Source of the DNA: Sipunculus nudus
Taxonomy: Eukaryota > Annelida > Sipuncula > Golfingiida > Sipunculidae
Assembly (NCBI GenBank): GCA_026874595.1
Contig: CM049316.1
Location: 36,341,339-36,405,338 of the forward strand
Length of the DNA stretch: 64,000 nt
Direction: 5' to 3'
Both the position numbers and the translations under genes were made by a program. Below the pieces are notes generated by a model. That model searched no databases. It was not told the origin of the DNA and saw only the letters and a list, made by a program, of their open reading frames with translations. Shown one piece after another: positions 1-12,482 of this stretch; the first letter of the stretch is position 1, and every line of letters starts with the position of its first letter.

Positions 1-1170
1 GTGCTTTGTAGTGTTTACTCTTCGTGTGAAAAGGCGCCGGGCGGCAGCAGTGGTTTTTATACTTGATAAATATTGCATGAAAAAAAATGTTTTGAGGATG
101 CGCAGGTTTCTATTTATATTCTAGAGGTCGTCCTACTGGGAACTTGCATGACAGTGACTGGCGGAAACCTGTTTGTGCTGACACGCGTGTCAGAACTATG
201 GATTCACGATATAAAAAAAAAATCTATACTGAGTAGTGTTTGTGATGTTATGGGATTTGTAGGGCTTTGCTATCTGAATGATGAATAAAACTAAAAGATT
301 CTGTAGACTTTGGAAAATGACCATGTGTTGACAGTGCGGATCTATGTTCACATTTGTTTTGCTCCATAGCAACGGTAGCCTGGGTGACGGTCTTTGTCCC
401 TGGTAAGATCGGATTGTTACCAAGATCTCAGACGATCTCCCAACAGTATATTAACAAACGTATCGATCATCATATTATGAAACCATATTACTAATAAACA
501 CATGGTCACTTAAATATTTCACTCTAACAATATACCAAGATCTCTTGGTACATATATTTTGAATTAAAACTTTCACTTGACCATTACAGCCAGGTGTTGT
601 TGCGCCATGTTGTTTGTCGAGACCTAAAGCCACGGTGTTCTTTCAGAGTTAGAATAACATATGAAATGAAACCAGTGGATTATAGAGAATATACTTTGCC
701 CGTCTTCATTCTATTTTTATGTAGGTTGTACATATGCTTTTCAATTAACATAATTAAACGAGCCGCTCTGGCGTCTATTTATTGAATATTGAAGCAAAGA
801 ATTTTCACGCGCCTGCCTGAGCACGTATGGTGCTACGTATAGACCCACTATTAGCACTGCCGGGAAGGTATTTGGAATTTTGTAAAAAGAAAACAAAAAA
901 TGCCATATACACCTGACGAGTTTTTGGTGCACATGTGTTCTTGTTCAGATAACGTTTGAACAGTGTATTGTTCATTTAGTCATGAATGGTAATTTTCAGT
1001 CCGTCCCAAACACTTGTTCATTATTCATGAAATAGACACCAGAGCGGGTCACTGAATCAAGTATGGGGTACATATATAAGCGTGTGTTTGTCGTAGAAAA
1101 ATAAACGGAAGGAGAGAATTATCTGAAGGGTAACTGATGGGGGGAATGGAGTAGGACAGCATCCTCTAAC
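1..1170. other. Intronic/unannotated DNA at left edge
   Basis: By the model above this is intron of the MGNKDSK gene. Ordinary AT-rich sequence; no further exon, repeat array or transposon end stood out. Confidence 0.5.
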
Positions 1171-1457
1171 CTGATCCATATTATTTTCCAAACAAGGCAC
1201 GTTGCCGGGCACCTGATCGAAACTTCTCTGGTAGCACAGATCCTCACTGACAGCTTTTTCTCTGGTGAATCTTTTTCTTTTCTCACGAAGGGATTTGAAT
1301 GAACCCAGCGAACCCCGTCCATGTGTCGGCGGAAGCCTCTCGGACGTGCTTGGCAAGTCCAAGGAATCTTTTCTCTCCCCTTTCTGAGCCATATCTGAGA
1401 GCGTTGCTAGGAAACCAGCCAGATCCTCTGACGTGGTGCTCGGTGACAGGCGTCTCT
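1171..1457 (-). CDS. Second coding exon of the unidentified gene, Ser/Arg/Lys-rich
   Basis: Acceptor GTTACAG and a phase-1 start join it exactly to the exon at 10039-10078. It adds 96 residues: RRLSPSTTSEDLAGFLATLS, then KGERKDSLDLPSTSERLPPT, KSLREKRKRFTREKAVSE and CYQRSFDQ. Donor CAG|GTTAGA is only fair. Composition is disordered and phosphosite-rich (RRLSP, RKDS). I do not recognise the family. The rest of the gene would lie left of the window. Other frames over this stretch are also partly open, so coding status rests on splice phase and composition. Confidence 0.5.
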
Positions 1458-1976
1458 CTGTAACAATCAATATATGTCAATTAACTGACAATATTCATTA
1501 CATCTGCTTCTCGGGACGGTCATCTATACCCGAACCCTAGATCGTTTCTTATACCCCCTACCGTGCGTTGACGTAACCTCATCTTTGAAACATTTATCAC
1601 CTAGGACATGGTATCAATGTCTTTTCTGCTTCCTCCACAGGTTAGATTTATTTATAGATGCTTTGATTATTTAACATCCCGCTTGGCATTGACGTCATTG
1701 CATCCCCTTTTTTATCTTATAAAGACCATCATTGTCCGTTTTAGTCTGAGGAGAAACTTTACCGTAGCAATGTCCTTCCTTCAATAATATTATCTGAAAC
1801 AATTAATCCTACCATTTGCATATATTAAGGTAAAACGTGCACACTTACAACAGAGCATTAAATTTTAGTACGCTTTATGACTTAGACAGCCTTTTCTATA
1901 TTAAGAAATATAATAATTAATATATTATTATTGGTTATATTTGGGGAAACAATAACTAGTGACCCAGGGGTCATGA

Positions 1977-3690
1977 AATCTGAAAAAAAAATCCAGGTAG
2001 CGCCACCAGTCTGCAAGAACTAAAGAAAGTCTCCATGATCAATATGCTTGCAACGAATCATGGTGATAAAATGCATTAGTTGTTCAGATAATGGAGCTTT
2101 TTTATAACATTTTTAATAATTCGGGGGGGGGGGGGTATATCTGAGCCCCATAGCTTGGAGGATATGGGTAACAGAGACCTGATTTCAGGTTTTGCATGAG
2201 AGTTTTCGTGGATCTCCCTGAATGTTAGCTTAGAAGATTCTAGATCCAGAAATTAGGATTTGTGCCCAGTTAACAGATAAACTCATCTTTAGAGGTCTCA
2301 AAAATAGAGAAAAAAATTGGTAAAAATAAAAAAAAGGTGGCGCCACCATACTGCAGAAACTGATGAAACATTCCATTATCAATATCCATGCAAAGAATCA
2401 TGGTGATCAGTGCAATAGTTGTTCAGATTCTTGGGCTATTGTATCAAATTTTCCATTGTTCTTGGGGGTATTTCAGAGCCACAGAGCTCAGAGTTTTTGG
2501 GTAACAGAGACCTAATTTCAGGTTACAACAGAGTCTTTTCATGGGTATACCGGTAGGGATGAGAGAGAAGGTTCTAGGTCCAGTCCTAATGATTTGTGTC
2601 CTGTTAACGGATGACGCATCTTTTAAGGTCTCAAAAATTGAGAAAAAAATCGTAAAAAAATCGACAAAATATAGGTTGCGCCACCAGTCTGCAGAAACTG
2701 ATGAAACATTCCATGATCAATATCTATGCAAAGAATCATGATAATCAATGCATTAGTTGTTCAGATACTTGTGCTTTTGTATCAAATTTTCCATTATTCT
2801 GGGGGGTTTTTCGGAGCATCATAGCTCAGAGTTTATGGGTAACTGAGACCTAATTTCAGGTTTACGCGGAGACTATTCTTGCATTTTAATAGAGAAGATT
2901 CTAGGTCTAACTATAACGATTTGTGCCCTGTTAACAAATGAACGGATCTTAAGAGGTCTCAAAAATAGAGAAAAAAATCATGAGAATGGAAAAAAATACA
3001 GGTGGCGCAACCAGTCTACAGAAACCGATGAAACATTCCATGACCAATATCCATGCAAAGAAAATCATGGTTATCAATGTGTTACTTGTTCAGATACTGG
3101 AGCTTTTGTATCGAATTTTCCATTATTCTTGGGGGTACTTCAGAGCCCCATAGCTCAAGGAATATCGGTAACAGAGACCTTTTTTAGGTTTACAAAGAGA
3201 CATTTCATGGACCTAACTGCATATCAAGAGAGAAGATTCAAGGTCCAGTCATTACAGTTTGTGCCCTGTTAACAGATGGCATCTTACGAGGGCTAAAAAA
3301 TAGAGAAAAACATCTTAAAAATCGAAAAAAATACAGGTAGCGTCATCAGTCTGCAGAAACTGATTACACACTCTTTGATCAATATCTATGCAAAGAATCA
3401 TGTTGATCAATGCATTAGTTGTTCAGATACTAGATCTTTTGTATCAAATTTTCCATTTTTCTGAGGGGTAATTCGGGGTAAGCCCCATAGCTAGAAGAAT
3501 ATGGGCAACAGAGACCTAATTCTAAGTTATTAAGGAGATTTTTAATGGACCTCCCTAGATGTCAAGTGAAAAAATTCCAGGTTCAGCAGTTACGATTTGT
3601 GCCCTGTTAAGGGACAGATGGCCGAAAGGCCGGACAGACGACGGACAAGGGTTGATCGCTATAGCTCAGATGACTTACAGTCAACTGAGC
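1977..3690 (+). repeat. Tandem array, five diverged copies of a ~335-bp unit
   Basis: A block reading 'ggtggcgccaccagtctgc' recurs near 1995, 2336, 2670, 3000 and 3343, each followed by 'gatcaatat(c)...gcaaagaatcatg' and later by 'gagcc..atagctc' and 'gtaacagagacct'. The array ends with 'gacggacaagg' and 'gatcgctatagctcagatg'. Such arrays with this end module are common in bivalve genomes as I remember them. It lies in the putative intron of the left-hand gene. No coding function. Confidence 0.85.
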
Positions 3691-4942
3691 TAAAAACAAC
3701 AGCATCTTCAATTGCGGGCACGTGACATTTGCATTTGAGCTAATATAAGATGCACCTATGTTGCAGATATTGTTAAAATATTGTCATATATGTAATAAAA
3801 AAGGGGGAAAATGCATTTTATATATGAATGTGGAAAATACTATGATTTAAGATTAGATTTTCTAAGACAAGACAGTATCTAAACGGGCAAAGATTCCATG
3901 AACTTATTTAATTGAGCGAACCATTTGAAATCCCAAAAAATACCTTTTGTATTAACTTATTTTTTTTTTCAGAGGGCATGGAAAACCGAAGGATTTAATA
4001 TATCAAAAGCACACTCATGATTCCATTATATTAAAGTATTCAGTAATCTAGCACATAACGGAGATTCTTCATTAATGACTGATTATTTTTATATTATATT
4101 ATAGCCATGTTAATTGTTTGACAGATTGGTGTGGATTTACACGTTCGGAACTCTTCGACTATGCCTCTTCGTCCTGACTATTTCCTTTTTCTGTACTCAT
4201 AAAAGACTTGTTTTGAATTTTAGTGGACATCGTGAACCGGACAAAAAGGTAATTTTTACATTACGCTTTTTCACAGACCTAGATTCAGCGAGCTTCTCTT
4301 GGGTCTTTTTCATGAATAATAAACTAGGCAATTGAATCAATGTAATGACTGATTCAACGCGGCTGCCGGTGCACGTCTGTTTAATTGTTCTTAACTAAAT
4401 GCTTAGCATTGCTTGGAGGGCAACGAACATGAGACCAGTCAAATAAAGCCGTATAAACCTGTCCCGTTTCCGGTGCACACGTGTTTGTATTCGGTGTGTG
4501 AACAGGGTACTGTTTACAATAGGGACTTGACTGGCAGTTTTAATTTCGGCCCGAGCACTAGCAGGGTTGTCCATTTTTCATAAAAAAAGACGCCAGAATG
4601 GCTCGCTCGATCAAGGTCCGTGAAAGCTTGACGGCCAGACTTAATAGTATGAAGACGGGTAATGACACCAAAATGGTTTTCTTGCTGGACAACTAGCGTG
4701 ATCTCATACGGATAAGCCTTCATTTCCATTGTAAATCTTTCACAGGTGTGCTTCCGAATCCGTTATGTCCACAGAGAATACACATCCATATTGATATGGT
4801 TATATAGCGGTAACAGTATGTCTGTACAATTAATATCGCAACCTCAAGACGCTTCAGACGGATTGTTCAAGGATATATTTATGCTACATTTAGTTCTATC
4901 GATCAGCTTGTAGAATCAGATGAAGGAATGGCGACCATTTAC

Positions 4943-5060
4943 AGCCATGATTTTACCAGGATCTTCCGGGATATCTCGAGATAATTTTTTTTTCTTCTGA
5001 ATTTTGTTTTAAAAAACCTTTATCTCGAGATAGTTTTTTTCCTGGATCCTTAATCAGCCA
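4943..5060. mobile_element. Short palindromic element with TCTCGAGATA arms
   Basis: Inner arms 'tatctcgagata' (4972-4983 and 5021-5032) flank an AT-rich loop; outer parts 'accaggatctt' and 'cctggatcctta' are also inverted. Termini resemble those of the larger element at 19083-19895. Probable MITE remnant. Confidence 0.45.
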
Positions 5061-5171
5061 CTATAGTGTTATGACCATATATATCCTGCAATTAATTGGC
5101 TCAAAACCGAGGATGAAAATCGACACCATGCATGTATATAGAGATGAAATTATAATACACAGAAAAGTCGG

Positions 5172-5240
5172 TTCACTGCCGATGGGAATCGAACCCATGA
5201 TTTAATCACAAAGCTACGACAGATCCCCAACCCCTCTGTG
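5172..5240 (-). repeat. tRNA-like B-box remnant (possible SINE head)
   Basis: The minus strand carries GGGTTCGATTCCC at 5196-5184, a perfect T-arm/B-box, preceded by GTAGCTTTGTGATTAAATCA, which does not fold into a clean anticodon arm that I can see. It is more likely a tRNA pseudogene or SINE head than a functional tRNA. Confidence 0.35.
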
Positions 5241-5315
5241 TATTTGCAAAGTTTTATAGGAACCAGTGAAGTAACGTCACGGTAGTGACGTCAGAGTACT
5301 ACCCACTACATATAT

Positions 5316-5322
5316 AAATATA

Positions 5323-5355
<33 letters not shown>
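5316..5355. repeat. AT microsatellite
   Basis: Alternating TA tract. Similar tracts lie at 6319-6346 and 6554-6602. Confidence 0.9.
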
Positions 5356-5358
<3 letters not shown>

Positions 5359-6314
5359 TTTTATGATTCACAAACAAATCTACTAGATGTTCTGACAAGG
5401 CAATCACTTGTTTTAGATCTATAAACTTAACTTTTTACATGGGTTGTACAAATGGTTATTATAACCTAATCAAGGCACTCTCCATGGCTCGGATTGTGGA
5501 GTTCAGTGAGGTTTATAGAGGTGGAGAACACTGGAGAACACGGAAAAAACACCGGCCTTGGACGTGGCACTGTAACCCACCGCTTTCTGAATACCTATAC
5601 TGTCTGCCGTTGATACTACTCATTTTGAAGTACCCAGAAAAAGCTGCAGCAAATTGTCCATCAGTTAAATGCCCAAAATGTTCCCATCGGTACCATTTGG
5701 TTTTTCAGACTACATCATATAGCTCCTGAAAGCTATGAATATTTCGGTTTAAGAAAGTCCGGTGGATAGTCCAAGTAAGTAGCTTTCTTGTTGGAAATAA
5801 GTTACCATGACAACGGATTTTTGAAGTGAATATTTAGAACTGACACGCACTATAAGTAACCATTAAGGAGCTCGCACAATGAAAAAGGGTACACTACTGG
5901 ACCATGTGCTCCTTGAAATGTAAGAATTTATTATTCACAGCACATTACTTTAAAAACTGATTGTGACTGGGCTGAATGATAATATTGTAATAATACCTTT
6001 CATTTTCTGTTGTTTTTTCAAAGAACATTAAAGGAAACCTGGCTTATTTCAGGGGCTATTCTGAAAACAATTATAAAACGCCCAGGCACCAACACTGCTT
6101 AATACAAACAGGATGTTATTTATGCCAGAGTCTGATAAAGAATTTTACCACGGTCATTGACGTCACAGAAATCATTACGGACGCCATGCATAAACCACGT
6201 GACTGAAATATATGCTAATGAACTTTTCTTGAAGAATCTTGAGACAATCTGATGTTCATTATCAGGTATTTTTCAGTCGTTATGCCTTCAGATTTACCGT
6301 TTCTTCCTAAGGTA

Positions 6315-6349
<35 letters not shown>

Positions 6350-6551
6350 TGTGCCATTTACCAAAATACAGGGAAAATAAAGCTATCAGTTTACGTAATA
6401 TGAGCAGGTGTTCATGCTGTGATTTTATCTTTAAGCATATATAAAATCAACAGTAATGAATAAAGTTTGATTGCGGTATGTAATCTGAGAGTATAAATTA
6501 GAACATGTTCTTTCAAGCAAATAATTATACCTTTTGCATGGTATGTTATTT

Positions 6552-6601
<50 letters not shown>

Positions 6602-7439
6602 ATTTAGTAGTATATGTACTATTTAAAGTTCAACTACGTAAATTATCCCAACTGAAACAAATACAGCGCCTAATAAAAATAAGCATTCTTTAACGGAAAA
6701 GTGATATGGGATATTTTAATAACACCACAGTGTAAACTTTATAAATTTTAATATTCTACAGCAACTGCACTAATTATAGTTTATTAGCAGGATGTGAACT
6801 GCGAAAGAAACCATTGCACGTCTGATATATTCATTGTCCAAAGCTTTCTGATCATAAAATATTGTAAAGTCATGTTAATTATTCTTAGTAGTGAGGTTAA
6901 CGATTATGTATTTGATTCCCCGTGGAATCAAAATGCCATGAGCGAATGTCTTGGAATGCTTGCGTATCGTGTGAAAATTAAAAGTTCTATTTCCACATCA
7001 AGCGCTCTGTAAAATTAATGACCATCATATTTTTAAAGTTAACAACACCAACAAAGTTAATACAATATATATCTGAACATTATATAAGAAACACACACAC
7101 AAACGAATAAATGTGGAAGGAGCACAATTGATGCAAAAAGTCTCAAAATCAAACCGTACATATGAGTTATTACTGTGGATTGAAATTATATGGCAGCTCG
7201 AGCTCGGGTTTGGTTACCTGATGCGCTGATGACATATAAACATAAATTTATAGGTACATTTTTGTTACATCACATTTATCATAACCAAAATTATATTTTA
7301 GCCATCCTAATTTGAATGGGGCTTACCTATTTTAAAAAGGAAATAAAAAATGGTGTGGTTTGTCATGCAGTTAATGTCTTGGGATTTGAATGTTCTGAAT
7401 GAAAATTAAATGTTAAGTTTTTCTGCTTTCACTCATATT

Positions 7440-7615
7440 ACCGGGCCCGCTTTCTCAACCCCAATCCATCCCGTCTTAAACACTTAATTACATTAAGTTT
7501 CCTAATTGGGTTTGCTTCTCACCCAGTCCACCCCCGTAATTAAAACGTAATTATATTAAGTTTCCAATTAGTTTTGTTTCTATCCCCAGTCTACCCCCGT
7601 CATTTACACTAAATT
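7440..7615. repeat. Short tandem repeat, about three units of 70-80 bp
   Basis: Units contain 'cccagtc(c/t)acccccgt' followed by 'taattatattaagtttcc'. A partial related piece ('aattgggtttgcccttcacc') recurs near 8803. Confidence 0.6.
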
Positions 7616-7785
7616 ACAACTGTTTTCCTATTTTTAGTAACATATTTGCTAAAAATGAGATAAACTAAAATGCAAGATAAACATATAGTGTATAAATGTA
7701 AAAAATAAATACTGAGACAAAAAAGTGGGAGAAACCTAATAGTCAACGGTGTCTGTATGACACATTTCATATATATCAAAATTAA

Positions 7786-8043
7786 GAATAAGGTTTAAGA
7801 AAATAAGGTATTGCGTTTCCAGTGTAAGTTAATTCTAAATATGGTTTAGATATAATATTTTATACCATGCTAATAAATGGAACCAAAGTCTATAATTCTA
7901 ATTATCAAGATATTTCATTTCGAATGTATAATTATTATTCTATGAATAGCAGAGGGGATGATAAGATTGACTGTCACTCTTGCTAAAAAGTGTGTGTGTG
8001 GGGGGGGGGGGGGGTAGTATATACCCCTTATTGACGCCCCTGA
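7786..8043 (+). mobile_element. hAT-like MITE family, truncated copy
   Basis: Shares 'aataaggta' and 'gtttccagt.taagttaattc' with copies at 26619 and, inverted, at 48086-48488. Ends with a poly-G run then 'ttattgacgcccctg', the reverse complement of the family terminus CAGGGGCGTCAATAA. The left terminus was not found. Confidence 0.5.
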
Positions 8044-9551
8044 CATGAAACCTGTTGGGAGACAAACGGACGGATGGCTGACAGACATCCGGGCGGCAGC
8101 TGAATGAAGCAGACGCCATGCCACAGCAATAAGTCACGGGCGAGGCGATAAATCATGCCATGCACTAACAGAACGTATTTGTTAATGAAGCCGACATTAG
8201 CCGAGTGGTTCACCTTTGGATCAGGAGTCTGGAGTCACTTGTACTGCGCTTAACCGACCATAAATGTCACTGACCACTAAGCGTAATGAATCGGGAAGGC
8301 AAAATCCCTGACTACACATGACAGGTCATGTGATCCCTCCCTTTGCCTTCCAGGGTTACTACACACACTGTTGACTATATGATAAACAGAAAATAACGGT
8401 CGCTGCTATCACTAAATAATATACAAGTATATTCGTTACAAAACATATCTCAGGGAAACATTTTAATTTTGCAGCAGTGTATTGTTGATGATTTCCTTTT
8501 CATTTTGGGTATTTTTTTATCTGCATAATCAGTTTTCAGATAATTTGTTTAAAAAAGTAGCCGAGGTCGCATGCATACGATAAAATGCTGTTCATACTAA
8601 AGGAATCGTGCTAATTCTAAAATTGTATCCCAATCTATAGTGCTTTTGTAATTGGCAAATGTCTATTTAAAAAGGCAAGAAGAAACCTGGCCTTTAATTA
8701 GCTTTTTTAACTGGAAATATGTATGGTGTCAACTATCAAAGCTTTAAATTAATGTAAGCTTTATCTTAGAAATATATGTCGCAAAATGATTTTTATGGAC
8801 TAATTGGGTTTGCCCTTCACCCAGTACATTGAATTAATTACGAAACAGGACCCGACATACCATAAGGGACCAGCAAAGTTAGAGCAAAGAAACACGTGGT
8901 AGGCGTTTAGTAGGATTACTTTTCAAAGACGGACTTTTTCCTGAGTAAGCCATCTGCACGACGCGTACTTTCCAGAACTTCTGTGGGCCCTATTGTTACC
9001 TGGAGCTGCGGCAGCTGTCTTTTCAGCTCCTTCGCCCAGTATCGGATAACTGCGTGGGGATAATGGGATGCTATTGGTCCGTAGAGAATCGGGCCAAGCC
9101 TGTTCATTCACTAGCCAGTCCTGCACATGGGGATCTTCTGTTGGTTAATGGGTCTGGGTTCATTATTTCCCAGACCCCAGGCATGTCATCTATTGCCTCC
9201 CACGTCCTTCCGGGTTCTTTTGATATTTGTCAAACCGATATATGAGTTACAAATTCAATCCCGCTATACGTTACGTTAAAGGTCTTATAAATGTCCATGC
9301 ACCATCAGCAGTTCCGTATGCATTACCAATAATCAACGTCTTTATCATATGTAAATGGTCTATAGAGAAGAATAAGGTTTTGATGATGATAAAGGTCAGA
9401 AAGGTTAATATGCCGGTCTTTATATATTCTTTGTATAATTCACCACATTTTTCTAATATACTTCTTTTCAAGTGACATCACCGCTATCATCATAATCATC
9501 ATTATCTCACGCTGCTTTAATAATGTTTGCATCATAATAATGGCCCCTTAG

Positions 9552-10030
9552 GAAAAAGAATTCTTCTCATACGAAGTAATGATTTTCCTGTACTAAAATC
9601 TAGGCAGTAAACTATATTATATGGAAAATAATATCTAGATGTTTTCTCGTACCATAAAATAAATCTAAGTAATGACGTCAATAGACAAAGAAAATAGACA
9701 CTTTATTATATGGAAAAAATATATCTAGGTATCTTTTCATACGGAAAAAATAGTTACCATTTCAATTGACTCAGCTGTAAATAATATCTTCAATGAAAAA
9801 TGTCTAGAAGTCAAGATATCTTTTCATACGGAAAAAATAGAATGAATTCAATAGGCTAAGATGTAGACACTATATTATATGGAAAAACCAATATCCACAT
9901 GTTTTCTCCTACGGAGAAACCTAATTACCTCACTAGACCAAGATTCAGACACTGTATTATATGACCAAGATTCAGACACTGTATTATATGGTAAAACATG
10001 TCTAGATTTCTTCTGATACGGACAAAAAAA
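9552..10030. repeat. Degenerate tandem array abutting the MGNKDSK exon
   Basis: About four units share 'cactatattatatggaaaaa' and 'tttcatacggaaaaaatag'. It includes an exact 27-bp duplication ('gaccaagattcagacactg...') at 9936-9962 and 9963-9989. The array stops about 10 bp from the exon's splice donor. Confidence 0.7.
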
Positions 10031-10038
10031 CTTCTTAC

Positions 10039-10078
10039 CTGATGAAGATCTCTTGGTCTTGCTGTCCTTATTTCCCAT
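10039..10078 (-). CDS. First coding exon of an unidentified gene (N-myristoylation-type start)
   Basis: Encodes MGNKDSKTKRSSS, then donor G|GTAAGA in phase 1. A strong 3' splice site (a T-rich tract ending GTTGCAG) lies two bases before the ATG, so a 5' UTR exon must exist upstream. Context GCAGAAATGG is good for initiation. MGN.DSK with a basic cluster after it is the pattern of an N-myristoylated membrane-associated protein; that is inference. The exon abuts a tandem repeat array on its left. An alternative is that it is an internal exon of a longer gene. Confidence 0.55.
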
Positions 10079-10201
10079 TTCTGCAACAGAAAAAAAAGCA
10101 GTTATGAATAAAACAATCCAACAGACACGAAGCTTTCTCTTTCCTATTAAAAATTGATCGTGAGGCCGGTTAGTAATATCACATCGCTCTCTATATTGCA
10201 T

Positions 10202-10202
<1 letters not shown>

Positions 10203-10246
<44 letters not shown>
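10203..10246. repeat. CT microsatellite
   Basis: About 22 CT units followed by a short GT tract. Confidence 0.95.
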
Positions 10247-10249
<3 letters not shown>

Positions 10250-10284
10250 TGTGTGTGTACGCACTTAGTACTCGACTCCGAACT

Positions 10285-10320
10285 AACGTTTTCACTCGCC
10301 CGTTGTAAACTTATATAAAG
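10285..10320 (-). promoter_or_regulatory. Possible TATA-type core promoter of the MGNKDSK gene
   Basis: TATATAAG reads on the minus strand at 10316-10309, about 240 bp before the first ATG, with less AT-rich DNA (GGGCGAGTG) just downstream. The motif also reads as a TATA box on the plus strand, so direction is not decided. A long CT microsatellite lies between it and the exon. Weak evidence. Confidence 0.25.
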
Positions 10321-11699
10321 AGCGTCTCCGTTTGTTTTATAATCCAATCTGTCGGCCTAGAAGCGGGCGGCCGGTTCCTAGTCCGTGTGGGCGATCGATT
10401 GTTCGTCATCATCATCGTTATCGCATGGATTCATCCTAACCCTAGCGTTTACTAAGCCACCTACATCAGGCCCAGTACAAACAGAACAGGCATGCAACAG
10501 ATTAAATCCAAACGTAATGTTGTGTATGTCCAGTCATGGATTACGCACACTTCTGAGCTGGGAGTAAGCAAAAGCGTGACTCACCTGGTCCTGTGTCCAG
10601 TTCTGTTTGGCTTTTGGGTGATGGTGATGCCGTTTATCCGCACGTCTGAATCTTGTGGCCTGAGGTTTGACCGGTTGCTGTGAACGCTCAGTTCCCGCTG
10701 CAAGACGGCTGGCGCCCTGGAAGACTACTTATGCTGGTGCCCTCCCCGTCAGGTTGAATTAATCAGACCTGGGGACTATAAGCTAAGGTATTATTTTTAT
10801 GAATAAAGGTACCTCATTACGTTTCTATGCTGCAAAAATTCAAGAGAACACCTTGTGCTAGCTCGTACTTGTTGAAAGCTACGTGTTTATGCACCTTTTG
10901 CCACACCCTGACAAATTAGAGGCGTTCCTATAACTGGACAAAGAGAGCCGATCTGGGCACTTAATCCCAGTTTTCCTTTCCACACTCTGCAGATGAAATT
11001 CGGTCGATAAACATCAGCCCGAGATGACTGAACATCAGTTCTCTGGAAGCCTGTGTTTAGAGCTGTTCTAGTACTTCCAGTCTGTTACAGCACTGTTGAA
11101 TGCGATCATAACAACCATGCGTTGTTCTATATTTGCACTGGCTTCACCGGTGATTTGGCAACTGGTCCACGTGGGCGTCCTGGCAGTCGGCAATATATCT
11201 TATTTTGTTTATACACAGGCACTGAATCGCCACAAACCGGTTTGCCCTGCGTTTTATTTGTACGCTTCGTGGGTTGAGAATACGGAACGCGGGACTTCCT
11301 GCACCGGTACTGACCAAATTCTGATTGTTGAAGACAACAGAGAGAATCTGCTTTCCAAGATTATGCAATACTGTCATGTTTTACTATCCTACTTACCAAT
11401 GCTTTCTATTTTTTTTAAATAATGAAAAAAATTATAATCAGGTAAAATCCTTATTAATGCAGTTGAATACATTTTCAGTTTTTTCTTTTAATTTTTATCT
11501 TTATTCACCATTCACAATTTTATATTTGATGATCATATATGCTGTAACCTATGTATTTTGGAATTTATATGGATATACTTTCATAAAAATGACATTTTAT
11601 TGAAGGCAGTGTTTGTCATGACCTTAACAATGTTGAAAACACTTCTAGAAATATGCAATATTTAAAATCAATAAGCCATAACTCACATATATTCTTATA

Positions 11700-11995
11700 T
11701 ATGCCAAAAAGGATTTGTTTAGCAAGCAAACAAGTTTGACCCCCGATTTGTTTTATTTTCGTTAGAATTTTACCGATTTTAAGCTCCAACCCCTCGGACA
11801 TTTCTTTCAGGAAAATAAAATAAGGACATTTCAATACATAATATAATTAGCAAACAATACTGTAATTTTAATGCTGTCCCCTGATCACAAGAATTTTTTT
11901 TAAAATATACATAATAAAAAGGGAATAAAATCACCCTCAAGCAGTGATTCCTGAAAAAAAGTGTGTGGGAACCTAACCTTTTCAGCCTTTTACCT
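11700..11995. mobile_element. Diverged Harbinger-like MITE copy
   Basis: Shares 'agctcca.cccctcggacat' followed by 'ttctttca.gaaaataaa', and the end segment 'gattcctgaaaaaaagtg', with the intact element at 62108-62444. Termini are degraded. Confidence 0.45.
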
Positions 11996-12384
11996 TAAGT
12001 TTGCTAACTAAAAGCTTAACATACAGTTACATTTCATGAAAAGTTTATATACAATTGTTAATGCTTTTTTACCAGACATATTTTATACTAGTTTTGCAAC
12101 AGTGCATATACTTTTGCTCTCTGACGAACATGCGGTGCTGAGGGATATGGCTTTGGCACCTTCTAGCGGATCCTTGCCGGGCCTGGGTTCATTAAACTTT
12201 GAATGTTTCATTCAGGAGGGTGTGCGTTCATGCCCGTACGTGTGTTTTTTAGTGTGTTTGTGAGTGTGTTTTTGATTTTTTTCAACATAACTACCATAGT
12301 CTTGAGTCTTACAGAGTCTTATGAAATTTTCATGGTCAAGAATCGACTATATTTTGTTTTGATCCGACACATGAAAGTCATCCA

Positions 12385-12482
12385 GGAATATTCAAAAATG
12401 TGCAGTCAGTTTCGAACGAATGAATCTGGGAATATGGGCCGAATAAGTGAATGCAAACACGGTTTTGGGAGCATCCCACTTT
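12385..12482 (+). repeat. Dispersed repeat, copy 1
   Basis: 'ggaatattcaaaaatgt', 'gggccgaataagtgaatgc' and 'aaacacgg.tttggg' recur as the reverse complement at about 17500-17590. Unclassified. Confidence 0.55.

Larger units (their letters stand above)
1458..10038. other. Putative intron of the MGNKDSK gene
   Basis: Between the two exons above. Apart from the repeats listed separately I see no supportable gene. Short open frames here fall in repeats or AT-rich noise. Confidence 0.45.

Noticed and set aside
2541-2741. Open frame, plus strand
   Set aside because: Lies within one unit of the 335-bp tandem array and is not open in the other units.
5172-5240. Functional tRNA gene
   Set aside because: B-box is perfect but I could not pair an acceptor stem or a clean anticodon arm.
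5439-5729. 96-codon frame with a CPKCSHRYH motif
   Set aside because: No splice signals, homology or promoter that I can see; one Cys-rich patch is not enough.
8185-8260. tRNA-Leu-like segment with 'tagccgagtggtt' A-box
   Set aside because: No matching B-box at the right distance.
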